The notes under the pieces were generated by a model. That model saw only the letters and a program-made list of their open reading frames with translations. It was not told the DNA's origin and did not search any database. DNA of 64,000 nt from NCEH01 sp043195095 (GTDB lineage: Bacteria > Pseudomonadota > Alphaproteobacteria > Rhizobiales > Xanthobacteraceae), in NCBI RefSeq assembly GCF_043195095.1, contig NZ_JBAFWN010000006.1, one strand, 5' to 3'. Below are positions 33,833 through 42,719 of the stretch, piece after piece; within the stretch, counting starts at the first letter, position 1, and every line of letters starts with the position of its first letter. Position numbers and translations under genes: made by a program.

Positions 33833-35182
33833 ATGATCAGCGTATTCGACCTCTTCAAGATCGGCATCGGCCCGTCCTCCTCCCATACGGTCGGCCCCAT
33901 GGTCGCGGCCCGGCGGTTTCGCGGCGCGCTGCCGGCGGAGACTCAGCGGATCACGGCGGAAGTGTTCGGTTCGCTGGCCTGGACCGGCAAGGGCCATGCC
34001 TCCGATCGCGCGATCTGCCTCGGCCTCATGGGCGCGGTGCCCGCCGCCCTGGATCCGGACGACGTGCCGGCCCTGGTGGCCCGCCTCGCCATCGAGAAGG
34101 CGATTTCCACCGATGCCGGCCGGCGCGTCGCGTTCGATCCCGACACCGACCTGATTTTCGATTTCGAAACGCTCTTGCCCCTGCATTCCAACGCCATGCG
34201 CTTTCGCGCCTTCGATGCGGAAGGCGCAGTGGTGAAGGAAACGGTGTTTTATTCCATCGGTGGCGGCTTCGTCGTCGAGGAAGGCGAGACCCTCGCGGCG
34301 GACGAGAATCCCATTCCGTTTCCGTTCGACAGCGCGGTGGACCTGCTGACCGCCTGCGCGCGCGGCGGCCTCTCCATGGCCGAAGTGCAGATGGCGAACG
34401 AATGCGCGTGGCGTCCGCGCGCCGAGGTGGAGGCGGGCCTCGACGCCATCGCTGACGCCATGTTCGCCTGCATCGATCGGGGCTTGAGCGTCGAGGGCAG
34501 CTTGCCCGGGCGCCTGCGCGTAAAGCGCCGCGCCAAGGCAATCCGCGAGAAGCTGGAAGCCGACCATTTGCGCAACCATCGCCCGCCGCATGAAATCATG
34601 GATTGGGTGTCGGTGTTCGCCATCGCGGTGAACGAGGAGAACGCCGCCGGCGGCCGCGTGGTGACGGCCCCCACCAATGGCGCGGCCGGCATCGTGCCGG
34701 CGGTGCTGCGCTATGCCCGCGATTTCTGCCCCGGCGTGACGCGCGCGCATCTGCGCGCCTTCCTGCTGACGGCGGCGGCGGTGGGCGCGCTGATCAAACG
34801 CAACGCCTCCATCTCCGGCGCCGAGGTGGGCTGCCAGGGCGAGGTGGGCTCGGCCGCCTCCATGGCCGCGGCCGGGCTTGCCTGCGTGCTCGGCGCCACC
34901 CCGGAGCAGATCGAGAACGCCGCCGAGATCGCCATGGAGCACCATCTCGGCATGACCTGCGACCCCATCGGCGGGCTGGTGCAGATCCCTTGCATCGAGC
35001 GCAACGCCTTCGGCGCCAACAAGGCCATTGCCGCCGCCTCGCTGGCGCTGCGGGGCGACGGAATCCACCACGTCTCGCTTGATCAGGTGATCGAAACCAT
35101 GCGCCAGACCGGCGCCGACATGCAGTCCAAATACAAGGAGACCTCCCAGGGAGGCCTCGCGGTGAACGTCCCCGAATGCTGA
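33833..35182 (+). CDS. sdaA: L-serine ammonia-lyase (serine deaminase)
   Basis: 449 residues, single-chain [4Fe-4S] L-serine dehydratase converting serine to pyruvate and ammonia. It has the N-terminal beta domain with GIGPSSSHTVGPM (residues 11-23) and the C-terminal alpha domain with cluster cysteines in GAEVGCQGEVGSAAS, MTCDPIGG and QIPCIERN. Upstream in-frame extension to 33650 is unsupported; the ATG at 33833 follows an AGGGAGG site. glyA follows after 102 bp on the same strand, giving the route glycine to serine to pyruvate that drains sarcosine oxidation. Confidence 0.95.
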   Translation: MISVFDLFKIGIGPSSSHTVGPMVAARRFRGALPAETQRITAEVFGSLAWTGKGHASDRAICLGLMGAVPAALDPDDVPALVARLAIEKAISTDAGRRVAFDPDTDLIFDFETLLPLHSNAMRFRAFDAEGAVVKETVFYSIGGGFVVEEGETLAADENPIPFPFDSAVDLLTACARGGLSMAEVQMANECAWRPRAEVEAGLDAIADAMFACIDRGLSVEGSLPGRLRVKRRAKAIREKLEADHLRNHRPPHEIMDWVSVFAIAVNEENAAGGRVVTAPTNGAAGIVPAVLRYARDFCPGVTRAHLRAFLLTAAAVGALIKRNASISGAEVGCQGEVGSAASMAAAGLACVLGATPEQIENAAEIAMEHHLGMTCDPIGGLVQIPCIERNAFGANKAIAAASLALRGDGIHHVSLDQVIETMRQTGADMQSKYKETSQGGLAVNVPEC

Positions 35183-35284
35183 GGCGCCGCCCCGCCTGAG
35201 GGGCGCCCGCCCGCGCTGAAGAACGGCCCGGCTCCGCCGCGCGCCGAACGGTTTCTCATTGCCCGCGTCCAGAGGAAGAACCAG

Positions 35285-36565
35285 ATGAACATCCAGGTGA
35301 AAACCGCCGCCGCCCCGTTCGCCGACACCGCCGTGTTCGATGCCATCGGCGCCGAGCTGCGGCGCCAGCAGGACCAAATCGAGCTGATCGCCTCCGAGAA
35401 CATCGTGTCCCCGGCCGTGCTTGCGGCGCAGGGCTCGGTGCTGACCAACAAGTACGCCGAGGGCCTGCCCGGCAAGCGCTATTATGGCGGCTGCGAGCAT
35501 GTGGACGTGGTGGAGGAAATCGCCATAGACCGCGCCAAGGCGCTGTTCGGCTGCGGGTTCGCGAATGTGCAGCCGCATTCCGGTGCGCAGGCTAACGGCG
35601 CCGTGATGATGGCCCTGCTGCAGCCGGGCGACACCATACTCGGCATGTCGCTCGCGGCCGGCGGCCATCTCACCCACGGCGCGCCGCCGACGCTTTCCGG
35701 CAAATGGTTCAAGGCCATCGGCTATGGCGTGAAGGCGGACACGGCGCTGATCGATTATGACGAGGTCGAGCGCCTCGCCCTGGAGCATCGCCCCAAGCTC
35801 ATCATCGCCGGCGGCTCCTCCTATCCCCGCATCATTGATTTCCCGCGCTTCCGCGCCATCGCGGACGCCATCGGCGCGCACCTGCTGGTGGACGCGGCCC
35901 ATTATGCCGGCCTGATCGTGGCGGGCGCCTATCCCTCCCCCTTCCCGCACGCCCATATCGTCACCACCACCACCCACAAGACCCTGCGCGGCCCGCGCGG
36001 CGGCATGATTCTGACCAATGACGAGGCGCTGGCGAAGAAGCTGAATTCGGCGGTCTTCCCCGGGCTCCAGGGGGGCCCGCTGATGCATGTGATCGCCGCC
36101 AAGGCGGTGGCGTTCGGCGAGGCGCTGGAGGAGGATTTCCGAACCTATGCGCTCCAGGTGGTCTCGAATGCGCGGGCGCTGGCGGCGCGCCTCTCCGCGC
36201 GCGGCGCGGCGATCGTCTCGGGCGGCACCGACAGCCATATGGTGCTCGTCGACCTGCGGCCCTTCAACGTCACCGGCAAGGCGGCGGAAGCGGCGCTGGA
36301 GCGGGCCGGGCTGACCTGCAACAAGAACGGCATTCCGTTCGATCCGCAGAAGCCCGCCATCACCTCCGGCATCCGCCTCGGCACCCCGGCGGGCACCACG
36401 CGCGGCTTCGGCATCGCAGAGTTCGAACGGGTGGGCGACCTGATCGCGGACGTGCTTCAGGGCCTGGCGCAGAGCGGGGAAGAAGCCAACAGCCTGACCG
36501 AGGCGCGGGTGCGCGGCGAAGTCGCGGCCCTTTGCGCGCAATTCCCCATCTATCCGGCGCTTTAA
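35285..36565 (+). CDS. glyA: Serine hydroxymethyltransferase
   Basis: 426 residues, a PLP enzyme interconverting glycine plus methylene-THF and serine plus THF. The Schiff-base lysine is in TTTTHKTLRGPRGG (near 229). QDQIELIASENIVSP, TNKYAEGLPGKRYYGG and DAAHYAGLI are also typical. Its location next to sdaA and in the same window as SoxBDAG, whose SoxA makes methylene-THF, suggests a catabolic copy like GlyA1 of Pseudomonas rather than the housekeeping one. I saw no glycine riboswitch in the 102-bp gap before it. Confidence 0.96.
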   Translation: MNIQVKTAAAPFADTAVFDAIGAELRRQQDQIELIASENIVSPAVLAAQGSVLTNKYAEGLPGKRYYGGCEHVDVVEEIAIDRAKALFGCGFANVQPHSGAQANGAVMMALLQPGDTILGMSLAAGGHLTHGAPPTLSGKWFKAIGYGVKADTALIDYDEVERLALEHRPKLIIAGGSSYPRIIDFPRFRAIADAIGAHLLVDAAHYAGLIVAGAYPSPFPHAHIVTTTTHKTLRGPRGGMILTNDEALAKKLNSAVFPGLQGGPLMHVIAAKAVAFGEALEEDFRTYALQVVSNARALAARLSARGAAIVSGGTDSHMVLVDLRPFNVTGKAAEAALERAGLTCNKNGIPFDPQKPAITSGIRLGTPAGTTRGFGIAEFERVGDLIADVLQGLAQSGEEANSLTEARVRGEVAALCAQFPIYPAL

Positions 36566-36598
36566 GCGCTGGGTTACGCGGCCGAAACCGGGCGCCGC

Positions 36599-37780
36599 TC
36601 ACGCGGGGCGCGGCCCGACATAGATGGCGCGGGGCCGGATGAGCGACTGCGTCGTCCGCTGCTCCCGGGCGTGGGCGATCCAGCCCACGCACCGGCCGAT
36701 GGCGAACAGAAGGAAAGCCGCGCCCTCCGGCAGGTTCAGCGCCCGCCGCACTGCGACCAGCGCGAAATCGACCGAGGGGTGGGTTCCGGTGAGATCGGCT
36801 ACATGGGCCACGATCTCCCGCGCCTCCGGCACAAGCGGAAGCACCTGCGCAAGCAGCGCCTTGGCGCGCACATCGCCGTGGGGATAGAGCGGGTGGTGAA
36901 AGCCCGGAGCCGCTTCGCCGCTTTCCAGCCATCGGCGGATCTTGCCGGCCATATCTGCGCCCGACACGGAGTCCCAGAAACGCTCCACCCGCACCGTCAT
37001 CGAGCCATGGCGCAAGCCCGAGAGCGCCGCCAGCCCGCCAATCACCGCCGCGCGCAAAGAAGCGCCGGTGGAGGCGACGCAGCGGGCGGTGAAGCCGGAG
37101 GCGTTCAGCTCATGATCGGCGCACAGAACCAGCGCCCGGCGGACGAGATCCGCACCGGCCGCATCGGTGCCGAACGCACGGGCCAGCTGAAGATGCACCG
37201 GCGCCGCCGCCGGCGGCCCGCGCAAAGCCACGGCGGTGAGATGGCGCAGCAGCGCCCCTGCGCCGCGCGCCTCGAGGCTCGGATCCTGCCGCCACGCAGC
37301 CGTGGCGTCATCATCGGTGGCGGCAGCGAACAGGGTCAGCAGCGTCTCATTGGCCGGTAGCGGCGCGAGCGAGGGCAGCAGCGCCCCGTAGGCGGGAGAA
37401 ATCTCCGGCGCCTCGGCGGGAAAGGCGAGATCCAGCGGGACCTGCCAGAGCAGGCCCGCGATGTCTTCAAGCGTCGCCTGATCCGCAAGGTCCACCGCAT
37501 CGTGCCCACGGAAATAAAGCCGCTCGCCCTCGATGAGCGTGAGCGCGGATTCCAGCACCGGCATGCCCCAATCGAGCGTCGATTGGGCAATCTCCTTGGG
37601 CCGGCGGCCGCGCCGCCGCTCCTTGGCAAGGCGGTCGACATCCTGCGCCAGGTATCGGCTCTGGCGCGGGTCCGCCCCGTCGAAGGCCTTCAGCAGGCCG
37701 CGGCTCACATAGGCATACAGGGTCTGCCGGGTGACGCCGAGCCGGCGGGCGGCCTCCTGCGCCCCAAGATAGCGATCCAT
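36599..37780 (-). CDS. HTH-citrate synthase fusion protein
   Basis: 393 residues. Residues 1-62 form a MerR/excisionase-like helix-turn-helix (YLGAQEAARRLGVTRQTLYAYVSRGLL) ending in a basic KERRRGRRPK stretch. Residues about 66-393 are a citrate synthase fold shorter than housekeeping CS. The catalytic residues align as H223 (CADHELNAS), H258 (GLRHGSM) and D338 (HPSVDFAL), so enzymatic or at least CoA/oxaloacetate-binding ability is plausible. Divergent from a CaiB-type CoA-transferase with an operator-like palindrome 11 bp before its ATG. Probably a metabolite-sensing regulator-enzyme; no characterised member is known to me. Confidence 0.85.
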   Translation of the reverse strand: MDRYLGAQEAARRLGVTRQTLYAYVSRGLLKAFDGADPRQSRYLAQDVDRLAKERRRGRRPKEIAQSTLDWGMPVLESALTLIEGERLYFRGHDAVDLADQATLEDIAGLLWQVPLDLAFPAEAPEISPAYGALLPSLAPLPANETLLTLFAAATDDDATAAWRQDPSLEARGAGALLRHLTAVALRGPPAAAPVHLQLARAFGTDAAGADLVRRALVLCADHELNASGFTARCVASTGASLRAAVIGGLAALSGLRHGSMTVRVERFWDSVSGADMAGKIRRWLESGEAAPGFHHPLYPHGDVRAKALLAQVLPLVPEAREIVAHVADLTGTHPSVDFALVAVRRALNLPEGAAFLLFAIGRCVGWIAHAREQRTTQSLIRPRAIYVGPRPA

Positions 37781-37791
37781 AACAGCGCCAG

Positions 37792-37814
37792 ATATTGATT
37801 GAGATTATCAATAT
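37792..37814. promoter_or_regulatory. Palindrome ATATTGAT-N7-ATCAATAT
   Basis: Perfect 8-bp inverted repeat in an AT-rich patch inside the 91-bp divergent gap between the HTH-citrate synthase gene and the CoA-transferase gene. With one mismatch the arms extend to 11 bp. It is placed to control both promoters and is the obvious candidate target of the HTH domain. Confidence 0.65.
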
Positions 37815-37871
37815 TGACGATATGTGGTTCCGGTTCTCATGTGAAGCGCATCCGCACGACAGGAGCGCGCC

Positions 37872-39257
37872 ATGCCCCCTCCCGCTTCCGCGGCAGAGCC
37901 CTTTTCCGACGCCCTGGCCGCCGCCTGGACCGCACTGGGCGGTGATCCGGCGCGGCTGGGATCGGTGCGGCAGACCGGCACGCAGAGCCTGCCCTCGGCC
38001 TTTGCGGTCAGCGATCTGGCGGCGGCGTCCGTCGCCGTGGCAGGCTTGGCGCTGGCGGAATACGCCGCCGATGGCGGCAGCATGCCGTTCCTGGAAGTGG
38101 ACCGGCGTCTGGCGTCCCTGTGGTTCGCGACCTCGCTGGAGGCATCGGGCTGGAGCCCGTCGCCCGCATGGGATCCGGTGGCCGGAGACTATCCCACCAC
38201 AGACGGCTGGATCCGCCTTCACACCAATGCACCGCATCACCGTGACGCGGCGCTCGCGGTGCTCGGCGTCGCGGCCGAGCGGGAGGCCGTCGCCAAGGCG
38301 GTCGCGCGATGGACCAGCGAGGCGCTGGAAACCGCCATCGTCGAACAGTGCGGCTGCGCCGCCATGATGCGCAGCCGAGCCGGATGGATGGCGCACCCAC
38401 AGGGCCGCGCGGTTGCCGCCGAACCCCTGTTCTGGCAGGCGGAAGGCGCGGCAAGCACGCGGCCCGAAGGCCCGATCCGCAGCGCGCGCCCGCTTGCCGG
38501 GCTGAAGGTGCTGGACCTCACCCGCGTTCTCGCTGGCCCCACAGCCACCCGTTTCCTCGCCGGTCTTGGCGCCGACGTCTTGCGCATCGACCCGCCATTC
38601 TGGGACGAGGCCGCCGTGCTGCCGGACGTGACGCTCGGCAAGCGCTGCGCGCGGCTCGACCTGCGCGAGAGAGACGGGCGCGACCGGTCGACGGCTCTGC
38701 TCGCCGAAGCGGACGTGATGGTGCACGGCTATCGCGCGGATGCGCTGGAACGCCTCGGCTTCGGAGCGGCGGAGCGGCAGGCGATCCGTCCCGGCCTGGT
38801 GGATGTCTGCCTGAATGCCTATGGCTGGACCGGCCCTTGGGCACAGCGGCGCGGCTTCGACAGCCTGGTGCAGATGAGCTGCGGCATCGCCGAGGCCGGC
38901 ATGCGGGCGTTCGGCACAGATCGGCCCAAGCCCTTGCCGGTGCAGGCGCTGGACCATGCAACGGGCTATCTGCTGGCGGGGGCTGTGCTGCGCGGCCTCA
39001 CGCTGCGGCGGACGACGGGGCGCGGTTCGCTCTGGCGCAGTTCCCTCGCGCGGGTGGCGGAGTTGCTGGTCTCTCTACCGGCAGCGGCCCCGTCGGACCC
39101 GCTGGATGCGCCGCAGGCTGCGGACTATGCGCCGGACCTCGAGCAGACCGGATGGGGGCCGGCGCATCGCCTGTGTCCGCCGCTTCGTGTGCAAGGCTGC
39201 CCCCTATTCTGGGAGCGGCCGGCCGGCCCGCTGGGCACTGCGGCCGCGAGCTGGTAG
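37872..39257 (+). CDS. CaiB/BaiF family (type III) CoA-transferase with extra N-terminal half
   Basis: 461 residues. From about residue 198 it matches family III CoA-transferases (GLKVLDLTRVLAGPTATRFL, GADVLRIDPP), and the catalytic Asp is D330 (RRGFDSLVQ). The first about 190 residues are an additional domain with DYPTTDGWIRLHTNAPHHR, resembling a rearranged second half of the family. Normal proteins of this class begin directly with the GLxVLDLSR segment, so domain order is unusual. Should transfer CoA between carboxylic acids; substrate unknown. Paired divergently with the HTH-citrate synthase protein. Confidence 0.82.
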   Translation: MPPPASAAEPFSDALAAAWTALGGDPARLGSVRQTGTQSLPSAFAVSDLAAASVAVAGLALAEYAADGGSMPFLEVDRRLASLWFATSLEASGWSPSPAWDPVAGDYPTTDGWIRLHTNAPHHRDAALAVLGVAAEREAVAKAVARWTSEALETAIVEQCGCAAMMRSRAGWMAHPQGRAVAAEPLFWQAEGAASTRPEGPIRSARPLAGLKVLDLTRVLAGPTATRFLAGLGADVLRIDPPFWDEAAVLPDVTLGKRCARLDLRERDGRDRSTALLAEADVMVHGYRADALERLGFGAAERQAIRPGLVDVCLNAYGWTGPWAQRRGFDSLVQMSCGIAEAGMRAFGTDRPKPLPVQALDHATGYLLAGAVLRGLTLRRTTGRGSLWRSSLARVAELLVSLPAAAPSDPLDAPQAADYAPDLEQTGWGPAHRLCPPLRVQGCPLFWERPAGPLGTAAASW

Positions 39258-39267
39258 CCGCGCGGCG

Positions 39268-40500
39268 TCAGGTTCCCCGCCGCAGCAGGCCGCGATAGAT
39301 CTCGTCGTCGTCGCACAGGCCGGCGAGGCGGCCGAGCTGGTCCACCAGCAGAATCGGATGATCTGTCTGGCATTTGAGCGCGATGGCCGCCTTCAGCTTC
39401 AGATCCACCGGCGCGACGATCACATCCGCATGAGGCGCGACATCCCCGCTCTCCGGGTCCGCTTCAACGAGGCGCCCCGCCCGCCCGTTCAGGGTGACCG
39501 AGACCGGTCGCCCTTCCCCGTCCATGGTCACACGCACGTGCCCTTCCTTGCCGAGCAGGATTACGCCGTCGTCGCGCCGCAGCGCGCTCGCCGGCGTCAT
39601 CACCGCATTGCCCCGCAGCACGTTCAGCGGGTTCATGTGCTTGACGAATTCGGCGACGTAATCGTTCGCCGGCCGCAGCAGGATGTCTTCCGCCGTGCCG
39701 GCCTGGACGATCCGCCCGCCCTCCATGATGGCAATGGTGTTGCCGATCTTCAAAGCCTCATCCAGATCATGACTCACGAACACGATGGTCTTCTGGATGC
39801 GCTTTTGCAGATCCAGCAATTCGTCCTGCAATTTATCGCGGATCAGCGGATCGAGCGCGGAAAACGGCTCGTCCATGAGCAGGATATCCGCATCGGTGGC
39901 GAAGGCGCGGGCGAGGCCCACGCGCTGCTGCATGCCGCCGGAGAGTTCATTGGCATATTTGTCCGCCCACATGGAAAGCCCCACCATGGCAAGCTTCTCG
40001 TCCACCAGGCGATTGCGCTCTGCGGCGGGCGTGCCGCGCAATTCCAGGCCGAAGCCCACATTCTCGCGCACCGTGCGCCAGGGCAGAAGGCCGAACTGCT
40101 GAAACACCATGGAGACCGTGTGCATGCGGATTTCGCGGAGCATGCGTGCCTCACAGCGCGCGACGTCCACGAGCGTGCCCTCGTGGCGCACGAACACCTC
40201 GCCCCGCGCCACCGTATTGAGGCGGTTCACCGCCCGCAGGATGGTGCTCTTGCCCGAGCCCGACAGGCCCATGAGCACGCAGATTTCCCCACGCCCGATC
40301 TTCAGGTTCACCCCGGCTGCGCCGAGCACGCATCCCGTCGCCTCCAGGATGGTATCGCGCGTCGCCCCACCGTCGATCATGCCGAGCGCGCGCTGACGCT
40401 GCCGGCCGAACACGATGTCCACATTGCGGAATTCCACCGATGTGGAAGCGGCCGCCGCTTCCTGTTCCGGCGCGGAGAGGCTCACGGGAAGCGCGGTCAT
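39268..40500 (-). CDS. choV: Choline ABC transporter ATP-binding protein
   Basis: 410 residues of the ProV/OpuAA/ChoV group. Walker A is GLSGSGKST (near 78), the signature is LSGGMQQRVGLARA and Walker B is ILLMDEPFSALD. The C-terminal about 90 residues (after MNPLNVLRG) look like a CBS-type regulatory region. Last gene of choXWV, 3 bp after choW. Drives choline uptake for the betaine pathway next door. Convergent with the CoA-transferase gene. Confidence 0.92.
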   Translation of the reverse strand: MTALPVSLSAPEQEAAAASTSVEFRNVDIVFGRQRQRALGMIDGGATRDTILEATGCVLGAAGVNLKIGRGEICVLMGLSGSGKSTILRAVNRLNTVARGEVFVRHEGTLVDVARCEARMLREIRMHTVSMVFQQFGLLPWRTVRENVGFGLELRGTPAAERNRLVDEKLAMVGLSMWADKYANELSGGMQQRVGLARAFATDADILLMDEPFSALDPLIRDKLQDELLDLQKRIQKTIVFVSHDLDEALKIGNTIAIMEGGRIVQAGTAEDILLRPANDYVAEFVKHMNPLNVLRGNAVMTPASALRRDDGVILLGKEGHVRVTMDGEGRPVSVTLNGRAGRLVEADPESGDVAPHADVIVAPVDLKLKAAIALKCQTDHPILLVDQLGRLAGLCDDDEIYRGLLRRGT

Positions 40501-40503
40501 GGC

Positions 40504-41364
40504 TCAGGCCTTCCTGGAACGGCGCGCGCGGTGCTCGGGGCGCTTGCACACCCGATCGAGCACGATGGCGAGGATGACGATGGCCATGCCGGATTCAAAT
40601 CCCATGGCGACATTCACGGTGTTGAGCGCCCGCACCACCGGCTTGCCGAGCCCGTCGGAACCGACCAGGGCGGCGATCACCACCATGGAGAGGCTGAGCA
40701 TGATGCATTGGGTGATGCCGGCCATGATGGTGGGCAGCGCATAGGGCAGCTCCACCTTGAACAGCAACTGCCGCTTGGTGGCGCCAAAGGCTTCCCCAGC
40801 TTCCACCAAGGCCGGCGGAACCGAGGAAATGCCGAGGTGAGTAAGGCGGATCGGCGCCGGCAGGGCGAAGATGACCGTTGAGATGAGCCCCGGAACCACG
40901 CCGAGGCCGAACAAGACCAGGGTCGGAATGAGATAGACGAAGGTGGGGATGGTCTGCATCAGGTCGAGGATCGGGCGGATGGCGGTGTAGAGCCAGGGCC
41001 GGTGCGCGGCCGCAATGCCCACCGGCACGCCGATGATGACGCACACGAAAGTCGCGCAAAGCACCAGCGACAAAGTCTCGATGGTGGCGTTCCAATAGCC
41101 GAGATTGGCCACCAGCAGCAGCGCCGCCAGGATGAACGCCGCCAGCCCAATGGAGCGGTGCACCAGATAGGCGCCGACCGCGCAGAGCGCGATCAGCAGC
41201 AGCGGCGGCACGAACAGCAGCAGGTCCGTCAGCCCGCCGATCATCGCCCCGAGCACCAGCGAGATGAGGTCGAACACCGCCTGCGCGTGGGTGCTGAGGA
41301 AATCGACCACCGCCTTGAGCCACTGGCCGAGCGGGATCTTATGTTCGGTGAGCCAGTCATACAT
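40504..41364 (-). CDS. choW: Choline ABC transporter permease
   Basis: 286 residues, ProW/OpuAB-type inner membrane permease with about six or seven helices from residue 45. The conserved EAA-like loop is ALVEAGEAFGATKRQLLFKVELP (near 185). Begins MYDWLTEHKIPLGQWL as ChoW proteins do. Lies between choX (103 bp upstream) and choV (3 bp downstream). Confidence 0.92.
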   Translation of the reverse strand: MYDWLTEHKIPLGQWLKAVVDFLSTHAQAVFDLISLVLGAMIGGLTDLLLFVPPLLLIALCAVGAYLVHRSIGLAAFILAALLLVANLGYWNATIETLSLVLCATFVCVIIGVPVGIAAAHRPWLYTAIRPILDLMQTIPTFVYLIPTLVLFGLGVVPGLISTVIFALPAPIRLTHLGISSVPPALVEAGEAFGATKRQLLFKVELPYALPTIMAGITQCIMLSLSMVVIAALVGSDGLGKPVVRALNTVNVAMGFESGMAIVILAIVLDRVCKRPEHRARRSRKA

Positions 41365-41467
41365 GGGCCAGTCCTCGCCTGCGCTGCGATGATGACGATG
41401 CTGGAGCCGCCGAGCCGCGCCCCGGCCCGGCGGAGGACAGCCGCGGCATCGACGCCGCGGCCCATGC

Positions 41468-42430
41468 TCAGATCTTCAGCGACGCCTTCACGGCCTCGAA
41501 GCCCGGCTTGCCGTCGATGGTGGTGACGCCCTTCAGCCAGGGTTCCCACACCTTCGGATTGGCCTTCAGCCACTTCTCGGCGGCCTTGTCGGCTTCCATG
41601 CTGTCGAACAGGATATAGCCCATCACGACGTTTTCCAGCGGCAGCGAAAACTTGAGGTTCTTGATCAGCGTGCCCGCATTCGGGCATTCGGCGAGCCAGC
41701 CGGCGCGCACATTGGTATAGATGGTCGCGCCGCCCAGATCGGGACCGAACACGTCGTCGCCGCCTTCCAGATACTTGATGGAGAATTTGGTGTTCATCGG
41801 ATGGGGCTCCCAGCCGAGGAACACGATGGGCTCCTTGCGCTTGGTGGCACGTTCCACTTGCGAGAGCATGCCTTGCTCGCTGGATTCGACGATCTCAAAC
41901 TTGCCGAGGCCGAACTTGTCATCCTTGATCATGCCGATGATCAGGCGGTTGCCGTCATTGCCCGGCTCGATGCCGTAGATCTTGCCCTTCAGCTTGTCCT
42001 TGAACTTGGCGATGTCGGCGAAGGTCTTCAGCCCGGCATCATAAAGATAGGTCGGCACGGCCAGGGTATATTTGGCGCCTTCCAGATTGGCGTTGAGCAC
42101 TTCCACCGATTTGTCGTCCACATAGGGTTTGCGGTCGGCTTCCATGGTCGGCATCCAATTGCCGAGGAAGACGTCGATGTCCTTGTTCTTCAGCGACGTA
42201 TAGGTAACCGGAACAGCCAGCACCTGCACCTTCGGCGTATAGCCGAGGCCCTTGAGAATGGTAGAGGTGATGGCAGTGGTGGCGGCGATGTCGGTCCAGC
42301 CGACATCGGCGAAGCGCACCGCCTTGCAGGACGGCGCATCGGCGGCCTGCGCGGAAGCGCCGAAGGCAAACAGAGCGGCGCCCAGGGCGAGCGCCGCAGT
42401 CAATGTCTTGAAGACTCGAAAGCCAGTCAT
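41468..42430 (-). CDS. choX: Choline-binding periplasmic protein
   Basis: 320 residues with a Sec signal (cleavage after ASAQA, about residue 25) and an OpuAC-type fold. The choline aromatic box of ChoX is recognisable: W and D in VGWTDIA, W in LGNWMPTM, Y in PTYLYDAG, N in PGNDGN, and W in LGWEPHPMN. Start at the ATG giving MTGFRVFK; upstream open frame has no signal. Its promoter shares the 316-bp divergent region with the betI-betB fusion gene, where BetI-box-like sites occur, so choline-responsive control of uptake is expected. Confidence 0.93.
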   Translation of the reverse strand: MTGFRVFKTLTAALALGAALFAFGASAQAADAPSCKAVRFADVGWTDIAATTAITSTILKGLGYTPKVQVLAVPVTYTSLKNKDIDVFLGNWMPTMEADRKPYVDDKSVEVLNANLEGAKYTLAVPTYLYDAGLKTFADIAKFKDKLKGKIYGIEPGNDGNRLIIGMIKDDKFGLGKFEIVESSEQGMLSQVERATKRKEPIVFLGWEPHPMNTKFSIKYLEGGDDVFGPDLGGATIYTNVRAGWLAECPNAGTLIKNLKFSLPLENVVMGYILFDSMEADKAAEKWLKANPKVWEPWLKGVTTIDGKPGFEAVKASLKI

Positions 42431-42546
42431 GTCTTTTCCCCTGCGAAAAGGCCTGGGGCCAGCCATGCGCGGCCCCCTCGCTCCGAAAGAAGGTGGCAGC
42501 CTCTTTGCCGGGCCGCCTTGACTCATGGGCCCGTTACAGGGCTCCA

Positions 42547-42562
42547 TTGAACGACCATTCAA
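42547..42562. promoter_or_regulatory. BetI-box-like dyad 1
   Basis: TTGAACGACCATTCAA, an inverted repeat TTGAA-N6-TTCAA, 117 bp upstream of choX. It shares 12 of 16 bases with dyad 2 and resembles known BetI operators in rhizobia and gammaproteobacteria (recollection of the TTGAAC/GTTCAA core). Confidence 0.6.
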
Positions 42563-42703
42563 CACATGAAACCACGACTTGTCACGCCCATTATTTGCGC
42601 GTTCAACGCACCAAAGATAGGCATTACATGGTGCGATGCACGATGACTGATAAAGCCGAGGAATGAAGTGTATGCCTGACATTTGCGCTAGGCATATGAT
42701 TGA

Positions 42704-42719
42704 TTGAACGTATAATCAA
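42704..42719. promoter_or_regulatory. BetI-box-like dyad 2 overlapping a -10 element
   Basis: TTGAACGTATAATCAA, also part of the larger dyad TTGATT-N8-AATCAA (42700-42719). It contains TATAAT and lies 27 bp before the fusion gene's ATG, so a bound repressor would block RNA polymerase. Predicted autoregulatory site for the BetI domain. Confidence 0.6.

Noticed and set aside
35183..35284. A glycine riboswitch before glyA
   Set aside because: No tandem aptamer-like structure fits in 102 bp; only a GC hairpin without a T-run is visible.
33734..36541. A 935-codon open frame opposite sdaA and glyA
   Set aside because: It spans two real genes on the other strand and the gap between them; no recognisable sequence.
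42431..42682. Extended N-terminus of choX into the divergent control region
   Set aside because: The extra 84 codons lack a signal peptide and cross a BetI-like dyad; the ATG at 42430 gives a clean Sec signal.
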